Assembly: GCA_045643185.1 (NCBI GenBank)
Contig: JAZUKH010000232.1
Span: 1 to 38,869, forward strand
Source: RGIG464 sp045643185
GTDB lineage: Bacteria; Myxococcota_A; Bradymonadia; UBA4248
DNA length: 38,869 nt
Reading direction: 5' to 3'
Made by a program: the position numbers and the translations under genes. The stretch's first letter is position 1, and each line of letters begins with the position of its first letter. Under the pieces are notes generated by a model. It saw only the letters and a list, made by a program, of their open reading frames with translations, did no database searches and was not told the DNA's origin. Positions 30,726 through 38,761 of this stretch are shown here, one piece after another.

Positions 30726-33542
30726 ATGGCAAAGAAGCGCGTGCAGTCGCAAGCATCATCTACGCCTGACACATCGGAACAAAGTCAAAGACTCATTCGT
30801 GCTTTTGAGCGATACATCGCGACGCACGAATCCAACGATTGGTCTCAACTTGTCGAAGAATTTCGACTAGCTGTGCCCCTGGGGATCTCTGTCAAGCCCG
30901 ACGATCAGACTATGCTCGCTGCCTCAAAGTGGATGAGACCAAGGCAACTCATCTCGCTTGGCACGATCTTCAACGCTGACGCCCAAGCCATCGTTCGCGA
31001 CAGCTGGCTGAGCTTCATGGACGTGTTACACGCTTGTGAATCCGAAAACAGCCCAGCCTTTGACTTCGCTAAGCGCGTCTACATGGCTAAACGCGCACTG
31101 CAACTTGCCGATATCCTCAAAACGCGCTTTGTTGAAAGCACGAACCCAGCGCGTTTTCGTGGCGACGTCTATCTGACCATCAACGGAAACTTCTATTTTA
31201 ATTATCACGAACTTTGTGGCGAATTCGGCATGTCCAAAGACGATGCGATCGACACGCTGTACGAATTCGCTGACCAGATCATGCCCCCAGAACAGGTCTT
31301 CAATACCTACGGCGGCCAAGAACTCGTCACACAACTATTTCAAAAGCTATTTGGCAACCTCGAATGCCGCGAAGCCGCCTCACTTTTGCTCAATAACAGC
31401 AACCGCTTTCACCAGGACGAAAGCATCATCTTTGAGAACCTGCCCGAGCTCAAGATCCGCGACTTCATGATGCTCATCGTGGCCAGATCAAACGGATTCT
31501 CACTCGAGATCCCACAGATCCAAGAACTCTACGAGATCTGTAACTGTGTCGAGGCCTACAAGGGCTCATCGCTCGCACTTCTCGACGAATTCCTTGAGAT
31601 CTTTTACGCTGATACACAAAACCAGCTTCATCCAAGCGCTGAATGGCTCGAAAAATACTATAGTTACGTCAAAAAACTCGACAAAGACCGAATCAACACA
31701 GTCCTGGCAAAGCTCTTAAACCTGTACACGAACTACTCGAAGGTCCGCGGTCACTCGGTCGTGCGCCTAACCTGCGTCTGGATGGCAACCCATTTCGACA
31801 CCGAACAAGTCACCGACGCACTCGTGGTGGGTTCCACCAAATATGGCTCCGACTCCGCCATCCATCCGCTCAGCCTCATTCACGAAGGAATCTCGGCCAA
31901 CCTGCTGGCTCATGTGGTCGAAAAATGGAAACTCTACGACCAGGCAAACGCCTCACACTGGACGACCACCGAGTGGAACCTCATTCTGCGATACTTTGTG
32001 GTAAAACAGTGTTCCTATACGCGCTCACGACTCATCGACCTCTATCTGCGTGGGGGCGGCTACGACGAAGGACGCGACTTCGCTTCAGTCAACGAAACGA
32101 TAAACACGCTTTTTGAACAACTGGCCTTTTCACCCAGCGAAAAAGCGAAGTTCGCAAACATCGAATTCGACCGAAATCGATTGCCCAAAGCGGTCAATGT
32201 TTTCAACGGCGAACAGATCGATCTGTCGGAATGGGCCTCGTCATCCTCGGCATACAAGTATGTCAAAACACTCTTAAAGCTGGCAACAGAGCCCAAAAAG
32301 ATCGCCACAGCCACCTATCTGTCCGAAAAACGCGCGCGTGCTCTCGAAGCTTTCCTGCTAAGACGAGACACACCGTCAAGTCGAAAACAGATCATGCGCG
32401 TTTGCGATGTCTATGAAAATACAAGTGATGCGCGCGACCTGTTGGCATTGTTGTACGACATCAAGACCGAATCCCCTACCCAGGAATGGCTCAAAAAAGT
32501 CTCGGCACTCATGAAACAACTGACGCCAGACAAAGCTTCGGAAATGCTCTGGGAACTCCTCAACGAAGACAGCTACGAAACCGACACCTCGCTCGCGGTC
32601 GGCATCATGTGGGCCTTCCGCTTCGTGGGCAGCGACAAAGACCTCATGATGCTCGCCCGCACCTCGAATGACGCAGGCGTTTACGGGGCACGCGTCGTTG
32701 CTGCCTTGCTCGACACGCTCAACGCCATCGAATCCAGAACCGCACTGCTCGCCATTCTGCAGCTACAACGCCGAGTCCGAAACACTAAACTGCAAAAACA
32801 GGTTCAGACCTCGCTCGACACCATCGCTCTGCGCGAAGGCCTCGAAAAGAACATCTTCCTCGATTACGCCGTCGACACCTGTGAACTCGATGCCACCCAC
32901 GAAATGTCATTCGTGTTCTCCACACACACCGTCATTATGAAACTCACGGAGCAGTGCCAGGTCGAGCTCGATATCCTCGACAAGCACAAACACCATCTCC
33001 GAAGCATTCCAAAAAATACGCGCGAATTCTATCCGGAGCTCTATCAACGCTTCCAGGCGATCAAGCGCCTCCTCACCGAGACGGTCGAAGCCCAGAAAAA
33101 GCGCATGAACCACGCTTACAAAGAAAACCGTGTCTGGCCGGGCCGTGACTTTATTGATATCTTCGAACAGCATCCAGTAATGCAACAAGTGGGCGCCTCA
33201 CTGATCTGGCAAAAGCTCACCCAGGCTGATGCGCCCAAAACCAGGTCAAAATCGACCCAGGCCACCGTCCACACAGACGATCACGCACGCGACACGTTTA
33301 CGCGCATGAACGGACAATGGTGCAACTACGACGGCACGCCCTTCCATATCGACCCCAATGCCGCCTACAAGCTGGCAAACATGGACGCGCTGTCGCCCGA
33401 TGTCGCTAGCGAATGGCTACATTACATCACGGCATGCCACATCACGCAGCCCTTCAAACAGGTTAAGGTCGAAAACCACGACGCCACATCCTCACCGCGT
33501 CTTTCTCAAGCGGCTCCGTCCGTCAAAAAACGACGAAAATAA
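30726..33542 (+). CDS. Large DUF4132-type protein
   Basis: 938 residues, preceded by AAAGGACCGGAGG. The N-terminal ~750 residues are helical and unrecognised. The last ~170 (from about residue 770) match the DUF4132 pattern by eye: ELYQRFQAIKRLLTETVEAQKKRM, VWPGRDFIDIFEQHPVMQQVGASLIWQ, a basic insertion, NYDGTPFHIDP, SEWLHYITACHITQPFKQVKVE. DUF4132 is found in large cytoplasmic proteins such as the MolR/YehI group, and its role is not known. The C-terminus ends in a basic cluster (KKRRK). There is no signal peptide. It has its own upstream gap of ~190 bp and is convergent with the sigma factor gene. Confidence 0.75.
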   Translation: MAKKRVQSQASSTPDTSEQSQRLIRAFERYIATHESNDWSQLVEEFRLAVPLGISVKPDDQTMLAASKWMRPRQLISLGTIFNADAQAIVRDSWLSFMDVLHACESENSPAFDFAKRVYMAKRALQLADILKTRFVESTNPARFRGDVYLTINGNFYFNYHELCGEFGMSKDDAIDTLYEFADQIMPPEQVFNTYGGQELVTQLFQKLFGNLECREAASLLLNNSNRFHQDESIIFENLPELKIRDFMMLIVARSNGFSLEIPQIQELYEICNCVEAYKGSSLALLDEFLEIFYADTQNQLHPSAEWLEKYYSYVKKLDKDRINTVLAKLLNLYTNYSKVRGHSVVRLTCVWMATHFDTEQVTDALVVGSTKYGSDSAIHPLSLIHEGISANLLAHVVEKWKLYDQANASHWTTTEWNLILRYFVVKQCSYTRSRLIDLYLRGGGYDEGRDFASVNETINTLFEQLAFSPSEKAKFANIEFDRNRLPKAVNVFNGEQIDLSEWASSSSAYKYVKTLLKLATEPKKIATATYLSEKRARALEAFLLRRDTPSSRKQIMRVCDVYENTSDARDLLALLYDIKTESPTQEWLKKVSALMKQLTPDKASEMLWELLNEDSYETDTSLAVGIMWAFRFVGSDKDLMMLARTSNDAGVYGARVVAALLDTLNAIESRTALLAILQLQRRVRNTKLQKQVQTSLDTIALREGLEKNIFLDYAVDTCELDATHEMSFVFSTHTVIMKLTEQCQVELDILDKHKHHLRSIPKNTREFYPELYQRFQAIKRLLTETVEAQKKRMNHAYKENRVWPGRDFIDIFEQHPVMQQVGASLIWQKLTQADAPKTRSKSTQATVHTDDHARDTFTRMNGQWCNYDGTPFHIDPNAAYKLANMDALSPDVASEWLHYITACHITQPFKQVKVENHDATSSPRLSQAAPSVKKRRK

Positions 33543-33548
33543 ATCGAT

Positions 33549-33654
33549 CGTAGAGACGTGCGGTCCGCAGAAACATTGTCTGGTCATAAAAAAAAATCTC
33601 AGCCGTAGCGAAGCCGAAGGCAAGCAGGCTGAGATTGAGGCGCACGTCTCTACG
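33549..33654. mobile_element. 106-bp MITE-like element with 14-bp terminal inverted repeats
   Basis: CGTAGAGACGTGCG (33549-33562) and its exact reverse complement CGCACGTCTCTACG (33641-33654) enclose GGTCCGCAG, ATTGTCTGGTCA and a 40-bp hairpin (33596-33635). The inner part is nearly identical to 18506-18567. The element fills the gap between two convergent genes and ends 3 bp from the sigma gene stop. It carries no coding capacity. It may also act as a bidirectional RNA 3' end. Confidence 0.7.
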
Positions 33655-33657
33655 GAA

Positions 33658-35160
33658 TTACAGCATGTCAAGGAAGTTCTCTAGTTCGCTGCCTTCAGCC
33701 ACGACAAGAAGTTTCTGAACCGCACGAACTTCGATCTGACGAATACGTTCACGAGTGAGGTTGAACTCGCGGCCGACGTCTTCGAGCGTAAACGCGTGGT
33801 CATAACCGATGCCGTAGCGCAAACGAACGATGCGTTCTTCGCGATCCGTGAGGGTGCTGAGCGCACGAGCCAGTTGTGCCGAAAGGTCGTTCACTGAAAG
33901 CGTGTCAATGGCGTTCGGACAAGCTTTGTCTTCGATCAGATCACCGTAGGTCGTATCTTCGTCATCATTGATCTTCTGGTCGATGCGGACGTTCGAGCGA
34001 CCGATCTGGCGCATCTGATCGACGTAATCGGCCGTCAGGTCGAGGGCTGCAGCAATCTCAGCCGACGTCGCTTCGCGATGGAGGGTGTTTTCGAGTTCAG
34101 CCGACGTGCGATTAATGCGGTTGATGATATCGACCAAGTGCATCGGCACGCGAACCGTTCGTGACTGGTCGGCCACGGCGCGCGTGAGACTCTGTTTGAT
34201 CCACCACGTCGCGTAGGTGCAGAACTTATTGCCAAGGCGATAATCGAATTTCTCGACCGCGCGCATCAAACCAATGGTGCCTTCCTGAACCAGGTCTTCG
34301 GTCGTCATGTTGGAGCGACCATAATGGCGCGCCATCTTGTAGACGAGGTAGAGATTGCAGTTCGTGAGGATCTCGCGAGCCTGGTTATAGCGATGATTCG
34401 CCAGGTTGATGATGTTCATCGTGGCTTCGAATTCGCGAAGGTCACCGACGACTTCGCTGAGTTCATCGCACGCAGCCATGTAGGCATCATAAGCCGTCAT
34501 ATAACGGGCGTATTGTTCTTTGGTCTTGATGTATTCGCATTTCTTGTGATTGCGGAAAAGCTTGAGGTTCTTGAGGATCTCAGCTTCGGAGCAAAAGAAA
34601 CCGAAGTGATTTGTCCAAGTCTTTCGGACGTTTTTGAATTTCGTCCATTTATCCTGCAGACGCGTGACGACCATCTGAACGAAATCCATGCCAAGGCCCA
34701 TATCGCACATGAGGTCGATGATCTCAGTCTTTTTGGCTTCGTCAAACGCGCGGCCGTCGCTGAGCACAGCGCTCAATTTCTCAAAACCGGACTTGAGCAG
34801 CTCAGTCGATTCAACGCGTTCGCTATCTTCGAGCTGACAAAAACCGATCAGGTCTTTGAGTTTAAGGTTACCGTCACAGAAATCACGGAGCTGCTTCATG
34901 ATCATCGAAATGCCGGCCTTGGTACCAAACGCCGAGACCATCATCTGTTCGCGCGCGCTGTCCATCAATTCCCCCAAATAGGACTCAGCATCCTGATCCA
35001 GTTTCGGGAAAGATTTGATGAGGTGCGTATAAAATGAAGAATTCTCCAACGATTTCTCGCCGCTGGCGACCTTCGCGGCTTCGCGCGCACCAGCAACACA
35101 GATCGACTGCCAAACATTTGCCATATCGTCCTGAAGAGCGTTCATACTTAAGTTCATCAT
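33658..35160 (-). CDS. Sigma-70 family RNA polymerase factor
   Basis: 500 residues, binding site GAGGTGA just before ATG ATG. The N-terminal ~260 residues are helical and lack a clear region 1.1. Region 2 has ILTNCNLYLVYKMARHYGRSNMTTEDLVQEGTIGLMRAVEKFD (DLVQEG at ~289), FCTYATWWIKQSLTRAVADQSRTVRVPMH, then region 3. Region 4 is LTDREERIVRLRYGIG...TLEDVGREFNLTRERIRQIEVRAVQKL (from ~437). Group 1 sigma (RpoD) and group 2 both have such cores. The non-standard N-terminus suggests a primary-like or group 2 factor rather than classic RpoD. Its promoter lies in the 624-bp divergent region. Confidence 0.9.
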   Translation of the reverse strand: MMNLSMNALQDDMANVWQSICVAGAREAAKVASGEKSLENSSFYTHLIKSFPKLDQDAESYLGELMDSAREQMMVSAFGTKAGISMIMKQLRDFCDGNLKLKDLIGFCQLEDSERVESTELLKSGFEKLSAVLSDGRAFDEAKKTEIIDLMCDMGLGMDFVQMVVTRLQDKWTKFKNVRKTWTNHFGFFCSEAEILKNLKLFRNHKKCEYIKTKEQYARYMTAYDAYMAACDELSEVVGDLREFEATMNIINLANHRYNQAREILTNCNLYLVYKMARHYGRSNMTTEDLVQEGTIGLMRAVEKFDYRLGNKFCTYATWWIKQSLTRAVADQSRTVRVPMHLVDIINRINRTSAELENTLHREATSAEIAAALDLTADYVDQMRQIGRSNVRIDQKINDDEDTTYGDLIEDKACPNAIDTLSVNDLSAQLARALSTLTDREERIVRLRYGIGYDHAFTLEDVGREFNLTRERIRQIEVRAVQKLLVVAEGSELENFLDML

Positions 35161-35456
35161 ATCGTCACCTCATTCGGTTACAAAGCGTTTTTATCGGGCC
35201 TCAATTCGGCCTGGCCGCCTTTGAGCAAAGCCAGTGCCAATTTTTTTTCGGCACAAAAACCGCCCAGATCCCGACCAAATTGATCAGCTCTGTCCTCAGA
35301 AGTTCAACGAACAAACACGCTAAAGTCCTTATATGACAAGGCTTTGTACACTTCATTGCGCACTTCTCGAAATCGGTCGACCCAAAATAATTTTTTCAAA
35401 AAAAATACATCGACCTCTTTTCATGAGCTTTCTATTTCGCTAATAAGTCTTTTTAA

Positions 35457-35564
35457 GACATAAATGTCATAGCTACCAAGATGCCTTCTGAGGCTATAAA
35501 TCAATGTATTGACTTCAACCCGTTGATTTATAAAGGAAATTTGCAACCATGACATTTTTGTCAT
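35457..35564. promoter_or_regulatory. Pair of GACA-N4-TGTC operator-like palindromes
   Basis: GACA-TAAA-TGTC (35457-35468) and ATGACA-TTTT-TGTCAT (35549-35564, core 35551-35562) lie 94 bp apart, about nine helical turns. TGTCATAG follows both, and a third half-site TGTCATAA sits at 35600-35607. Two like-spaced copies suggest a dimeric regulator that could loop the DNA between the sigma and lipoprotein promoters. Confidence 0.5.
35495..35532. repeat. Perfect 10-bp inverted repeat
   Basis: TATAAATCAA (35495-35504) and TTGATTTATA (35523-35532), spaced by 18 bp that contain TTGACTTCAACCCG. It lies between the two GACA palindromes and may be part of the same control region. Confidence 0.6.
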
Positions 35565-35663
35565 AGTTATTTGGTGCATAAATCCACGTCTGCCAAGTTT
35601 GTCATAAACTTACATTAACACACATTGTAACTGGTAGAGACGTGCGTCTCCACTTGCGTGTTC

Positions 35664-35752
35664 GCCGCAATGCCGATAAAATGCGGCGCGTATTCGGGCA
35701 AAGCCCGAATAGCAGCCGCAGGCCGGGCGTATCGCGAAGCGATAGCCAGGCC
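35664..35752. repeat. Two TAT/ATA hairpins before the lipoprotein gene
   Basis: TGCGGC-gcg-TATTCGGGC-aaa-GCCCGAATA-gca-GCCGCA (inner stem 35691-35711) and GGCC-ggc-g-TATCGC-gaa-GCGATA-gcc-a-GGCC (inner stem 35730-35744). CGCCGCA...TGCGGCG around 35664-35688 gives an alternative fold. Confidence 0.8.
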
Positions 35753-35784
35753 CCTCCAAGCACCTACCAAATTGGATCACATCC

Positions 35785-36420
35785 ATGAGATCGTACGCGT
35801 TCATATACATTATATTATTGTTTGCCGTGACCATGAGCGGCTGTGCCTGGATCGACGACATTGGCACGGTCGACAAGAAAGGCAGCTATACCTTCACGCC
35901 AACGATCGAGGCGAGTGAAGACGCGAGCGATGTCACAAACGACGCGCTCAAATGCGCAAACCGGTACGATTCAATGGATTTCGACGTTTTTGATGTCAAC
36001 GGACTCGATGACGGCATCTACCAGATCATCATGTTAGACCAGGTGCGCAACCGCATGAACGCCACGCAGTTATCGATCGACTTCGTACCGCGCGCCCTGA
36101 ACGCACCGGACACCCCCTGTCCAACGCCCGACGAGATCCTCAACACGCCCACCGAAACCTCGCCAACAGGCTGCGTCCGCGTTAAACTCGCACTCGGAGA
36201 CTGCTCGCCAAGACAGACCCTCATCGTCACGGGAACGCTCACTCTCACCGATTTCTCAACAGAGCGAAGAGAAACGGTCAGAGGCGAATTAAATGGAAAA
36301 CTCAACCGAGTACAATATGTCGAAACCACCGATGAAACAACCGCTTCCGTCACTGAACTTGGCCAGTTCAGCGCTGCGTTTCAGTTTCCCGTCCACGTGG
36401 GTTCGCCGTGGATGCGTTAG
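35785..36420 (+). CDS. Lipoprotein of unknown function
   Basis: 211 residues. The signal is MRSYAFIYIILLFAVTMSGC with lipobox MSGC (Cys 20). The mature part starts with an acidic/Thr-rich linker (TPTIEASEDASD). A beta-rich domain follows, holding a few Cys (LKCANRYDSMDFDVFDV, CPTPDEILNTPTE, CVRVKLALGDCSPRQTLIVTGTLTLTDF, FSAAFQFPVHV), like a C2- or Ig-type sandwich. No family is recognised. It is the first gene rightward of the operator-like region and is followed by the PEGA protein, which has its own promoter. Confidence 0.8.
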   Translation: MRSYAFIYIILLFAVTMSGCAWIDDIGTVDKKGSYTFTPTIEASEDASDVTNDALKCANRYDSMDFDVFDVNGLDDGIYQIIMLDQVRNRMNATQLSIDFVPRALNAPDTPCPTPDEILNTPTETSPTGCVRVKLALGDCSPRQTLIVTGTLTLTDFSTERRETVRGELNGKLNRVQYVETTDETTASVTELGQFSAAFQFPVHVGSPWMR

Positions 36421-36432
36421 TGCCGCGTTTGC

Positions 36433-36461
36433 TTGATATTCATAAACAAATACGCCATAAT
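36433..36461 (+). promoter_or_regulatory. Promoter of the PEGA-domain gene
   Basis: TTGATA (36433-36438), 17 bp, CATAAT (36456-36461). It lies within the longer in-frame ORF, which supports the later start at 36514. Confidence 0.6.
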
Positions 36462-36513
36462 TAAAAGAGGTTTGTGTCGTTTTTACGAACTTTTTTTAGG
36501 AGCCGTATTGTTT

Positions 36514-38082
36514 ATGAAAAAAGTTAAAGTACTGGCTTATGCCATGTTCTTCATCTTCCTGTGCATCGCGCCGATCTTTTCATACGCACAGGAAAGTGCC
36601 GCAAGACTCATTGATATTCCAAACGTTGAAAATGACGTCAAGGGCGAGGTCTTTACGAAAGCCCTTCGGGAACTCTTTGAAAGCAAAGGACATATCGTTT
36701 TTAATGAAGACGATATGAATAACGCTGCTCTCGAAGCCAATATCCGCCAGGGATACTGGACAGAGCCCGCACTCATCAAAAAAGTCAATCAGCGCGTCCG
36801 ACACGACGCGCTCATCCACTTCGTCCACAATCCGACAAAGAAAGCAAGCAACCTCGTCTTCTACATCTATAATGCCTATACCGGCGAAATGATGCAGGAT
36901 TTCGAACTCAAAACGCAGAAAAAAAACAAGCTTTCCGCCGCCGATAAAAAGAAAATTGCCAACGCAATCACACCATTCCTCGAAGAGATCGACCCAGATC
37001 TCTACCCGGCCGACATCATCGTCAAAATTATCTCAACGCCTTCAGGCGCCGATGTCATGAGAAATGGCGTCTCCATCGGTAAAACACCCCTCGAGTACTC
37101 GCTACCACAGGCCGACACCGAAGAACTCGAACAGTGGGTCCTCACATACCCTGGACGCGAACCCGTTATGCAGAACGTGAGCCTCGCCCGCTCAGCCACC
37201 TATAACGTCAACGTCCCCAACATCACAGAAAGCGACCTCGACACTTCCTTCATCGGAAAAGTTAAATCCGGATTCGGACGACCCATTCTAAGCGTCGGTT
37301 TCAACGCAAGCCCAACCATCCGTCAGCTCAAATCCCATGATGGCGAAGGAAAAGACGTCTTCAGCTACAAAACGCAGGTCTTCGGAACTTACTCCTTCGA
37401 CCTCGCGTTCTTCCCGCTCGCACTCGCCACAGATATCGACTATCTGCAAGGACTCGGTATCGTCGCAGACGTCGGATTCGGCTTCCTCAACAGCACACTG
37501 CAGGTCAAAGACGCCGCCTCCGATATGTGCACCGTCGTCAGCGCTGACGGCAATATCTCCACCATCCGCTGCAAAACAAAATACATCCGCGCAAACGTCG
37601 ACCTCGCCTATCGACTCCTCTTCAACAAAGTTGACGGAAAACTCGATCCAAATGGCATGTACCTCGACTTCCTCCTCGGCTACGCCATGAGCTCCTACAC
37701 GCTCGACGACAACAGCCTCTACTACGGCCACGCCTATCACGCCTTCCAGCTCGGCTTCAAATTCTCAACCCCGCTCGGTCTCGATGCCTTCCGACTCGAC
37801 GCAAACTTCAACCTCGACTTCAACGCAAGCAACGGCGGCATGAAACTCATGAAACGTTGGGGCTCCGGAATCGACTCGAGCTTCGGTCTCAGCACGGGAC
37901 TCGCCTTCGCATACGACATCTGGAAAGGCATTTACTTCCGCGCCGGCTACAACTTCACCTTCTATAACGTCAAATACAAGGGCAACGGCTGCCTCAACAG
38001 CGAATGCTCAAGCCCGACCAACGCCGAAGTCAAAGATATGTATCACGAAATCATGCTCGGCATCGGTTACGCACTCTACTAA
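36514..38082 (+). CDS. PEGA-domain outer-membrane beta-barrel protein
   Basis: 522 residues from ATG 36514, binding site AGGAG at 36498; a TTG at 36508 is possible. The Sec signal ends APIFSYAQE. The N-terminal domain (~20-160) has FTKALRELFESKGHIVFNEDD and looks like a periplasmic alpha/beta domain. A PEGA domain (~170-235: IISTPSGADVMRNGVSIGKTPLEYSLP) is a surface-layer-like beta fold. The C-terminal ~270 residues form amphipathic strands (PILSVGFNASPTIRQL, FDLAFFPLALATDIDYLQGLGIVADVGFGFL, YHEIMLGIGYALY) ending in an aromatic residue, as expected for an outer-membrane barrel. A PEGA-barrel layout is common in Myxococcota. Ligand or role is unknown. Confidence 0.85.
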   Translation: MKKVKVLAYAMFFIFLCIAPIFSYAQESAARLIDIPNVENDVKGEVFTKALRELFESKGHIVFNEDDMNNAALEANIRQGYWTEPALIKKVNQRVRHDALIHFVHNPTKKASNLVFYIYNAYTGEMMQDFELKTQKKNKLSAADKKKIANAITPFLEEIDPDLYPADIIVKIISTPSGADVMRNGVSIGKTPLEYSLPQADTEELEQWVLTYPGREPVMQNVSLARSATYNVNVPNITESDLDTSFIGKVKSGFGRPILSVGFNASPTIRQLKSHDGEGKDVFSYKTQVFGTYSFDLAFFPLALATDIDYLQGLGIVADVGFGFLNSTLQVKDAASDMCTVVSADGNISTIRCKTKYIRANVDLAYRLLFNKVDGKLDPNGMYLDFLLGYAMSSYTLDDNSLYYGHAYHAFQLGFKFSTPLGLDAFRLDANFNLDFNASNGGMKLMKRWGSGIDSSFGLSTGLAFAYDIWKGIYFRAGYNFTFYNVKYKGNGCLNSECSSPTNAEVKDMYHEIMLGIGYALY

Positions 38083-38103
38083 TTCCGCGATTTAACACGC
38101 ATC

Positions 38104-38135
38104 AAAAGGGTCAGTTTCACACTGACCCTTTTTTT
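38104..38135 (+). terminator. Rho-independent terminator
   Basis: AGGGTCAGT (38107-38115), loop TTCAC, ACTGACCCT (38121-38129), then a T-run. It ends the PEGA-protein transcript. Confidence 0.93.
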
Positions 38136-38151
38136 GTGGCTTTTGGGCTAT

Positions 38152-38242
38152 GGCCGTGCTATCGCTGCGCGATACGCACGGCCTGCTCGGCTATCGCTAC
38201 GCGATACGCCTCGCCTGCTCGGCTATCGCTGCGCGATACGCC
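38152..38242. repeat. Array of three TATCGC hairpins with a 32-bp period
   Basis: GGCCGTGC-TATCGC-tgc-GCGATA-c-GCACGGCC (38152-38183), then GGC-TATCGC-tac-GCGATA-c-GCC (38189-38210) and GGC-TATCGC-tgc-GCGATA-c-GCC (38221-38242). The last two repeat every 32 bp together with the CTCGCCTGCTC link. It lies just upstream of the HesB-like gene and has no ORF of its own. Confidence 0.85.
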
Positions 38243-38322
38243 TCGCTTTTCACGATTTGTTGACGCCACAAAACACGACGCCCCTATCACAGAACCGATT
38301 TCCATCAACAAAGGATGATACC

Positions 38323-38748
38323 ATGAAAGATTTTCATATTTCCGACGACGCTGTCGCCGCACTTCGTGCACTTAAAGCCGCGTCCCCCGAAGCCAAGCCA
38401 GAACACGCGATCCGCGTCTACATGATGATGGGCTTTTGCGGCGGACCACAGTGGGGGTTCATGCTCGATGACTATCACGAAGACACAGATGCCTGCTGCG
38501 ACTTCGATGGGCTACGATTCATCGTCGAAAACGACCTGCTCGACGCCATGGGCGGACTGGATATCTCCACCGCACCTGCTGAAGACGGCGCTGACTGCTT
38601 CCTCGTCACACCGATCGATCCCGATGTACAGGCCTTCTTTGAACAACAGGGGCATGGCTGCGACGGACATTGTGGAAGCTGCCACGGCGGCTGCGGCGGA
38701 CATTGCCACGAATGTCACGGTGACTGCGACTGCGAACACAATGAATAA
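38323..38748 (+). CDS. HesB/IscA-like protein with Cys/His-rich tail
   Basis: 141 residues from ATG 38323 (binding site AAGGA); a longer in-frame ATG at 38134 reads through the hairpin array and is rejected. Residues ~1-100 follow the IscA/HesB pattern: ISDDAVAALRALKA, IRVYMMMGFCGGPQWGFMLDD, FDGLRFIVENDLLDAMGGLDIS. The usual C-terminal CGC pair is not seen at the normal place. From about residue 111 a tail begins: HGCDGHCGSCHGGCGGHC, then HECHGDCDCEHNE. Cys and His make up over 40% of that tail, which suggests metal binding. IscA-type proteins carry iron or Fe-S clusters; this one could be an Fe/Ni/Zn carrier (inference). Confidence 0.8.
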   Translation: MKDFHISDDAVAALRALKAASPEAKPEHAIRVYMMMGFCGGPQWGFMLDDYHEDTDACCDFDGLRFIVENDLLDAMGGLDISTAPAEDGADCFLVTPIDPDVQAFFEQQGHGCDGHCGSCHGGCGGHCHECHGDCDCEHNE

Positions 38749-38761
38749 AAGTAAAGCCGCG

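Larger units (their letters stand above)
35161..35784. other. Divergent intergenic region with operator-like palindromes
   Basis: A gene-free stretch of 624 bp between the sigma gene (leftward) and a lipoprotein gene (rightward). 35161-35450 is A/T-rich and should hold the sigma promoter; no clear -35/-10 pair stands out. Then come two GACA-N4-TGTC palindromes, a perfect 10-bp inverted repeat, a TAGAGACGTGCGTCTC palindrome (35636-35651), and two TAT/ATA hairpins (35664-35752). No ORF is credible. Confidence 0.75.

Noticed and set aside
36433..36513. 27-residue N-terminal extension of the PEGA protein
   Set aside because: It overlaps a TTGATA-N17-CATAAT promoter; the ATG at 36514 gives a proper signal peptide.
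38189..38242. CRISPR-like array with 32-bp period
   Set aside because: The repeats are hairpins with an identical link, not variable spacers.
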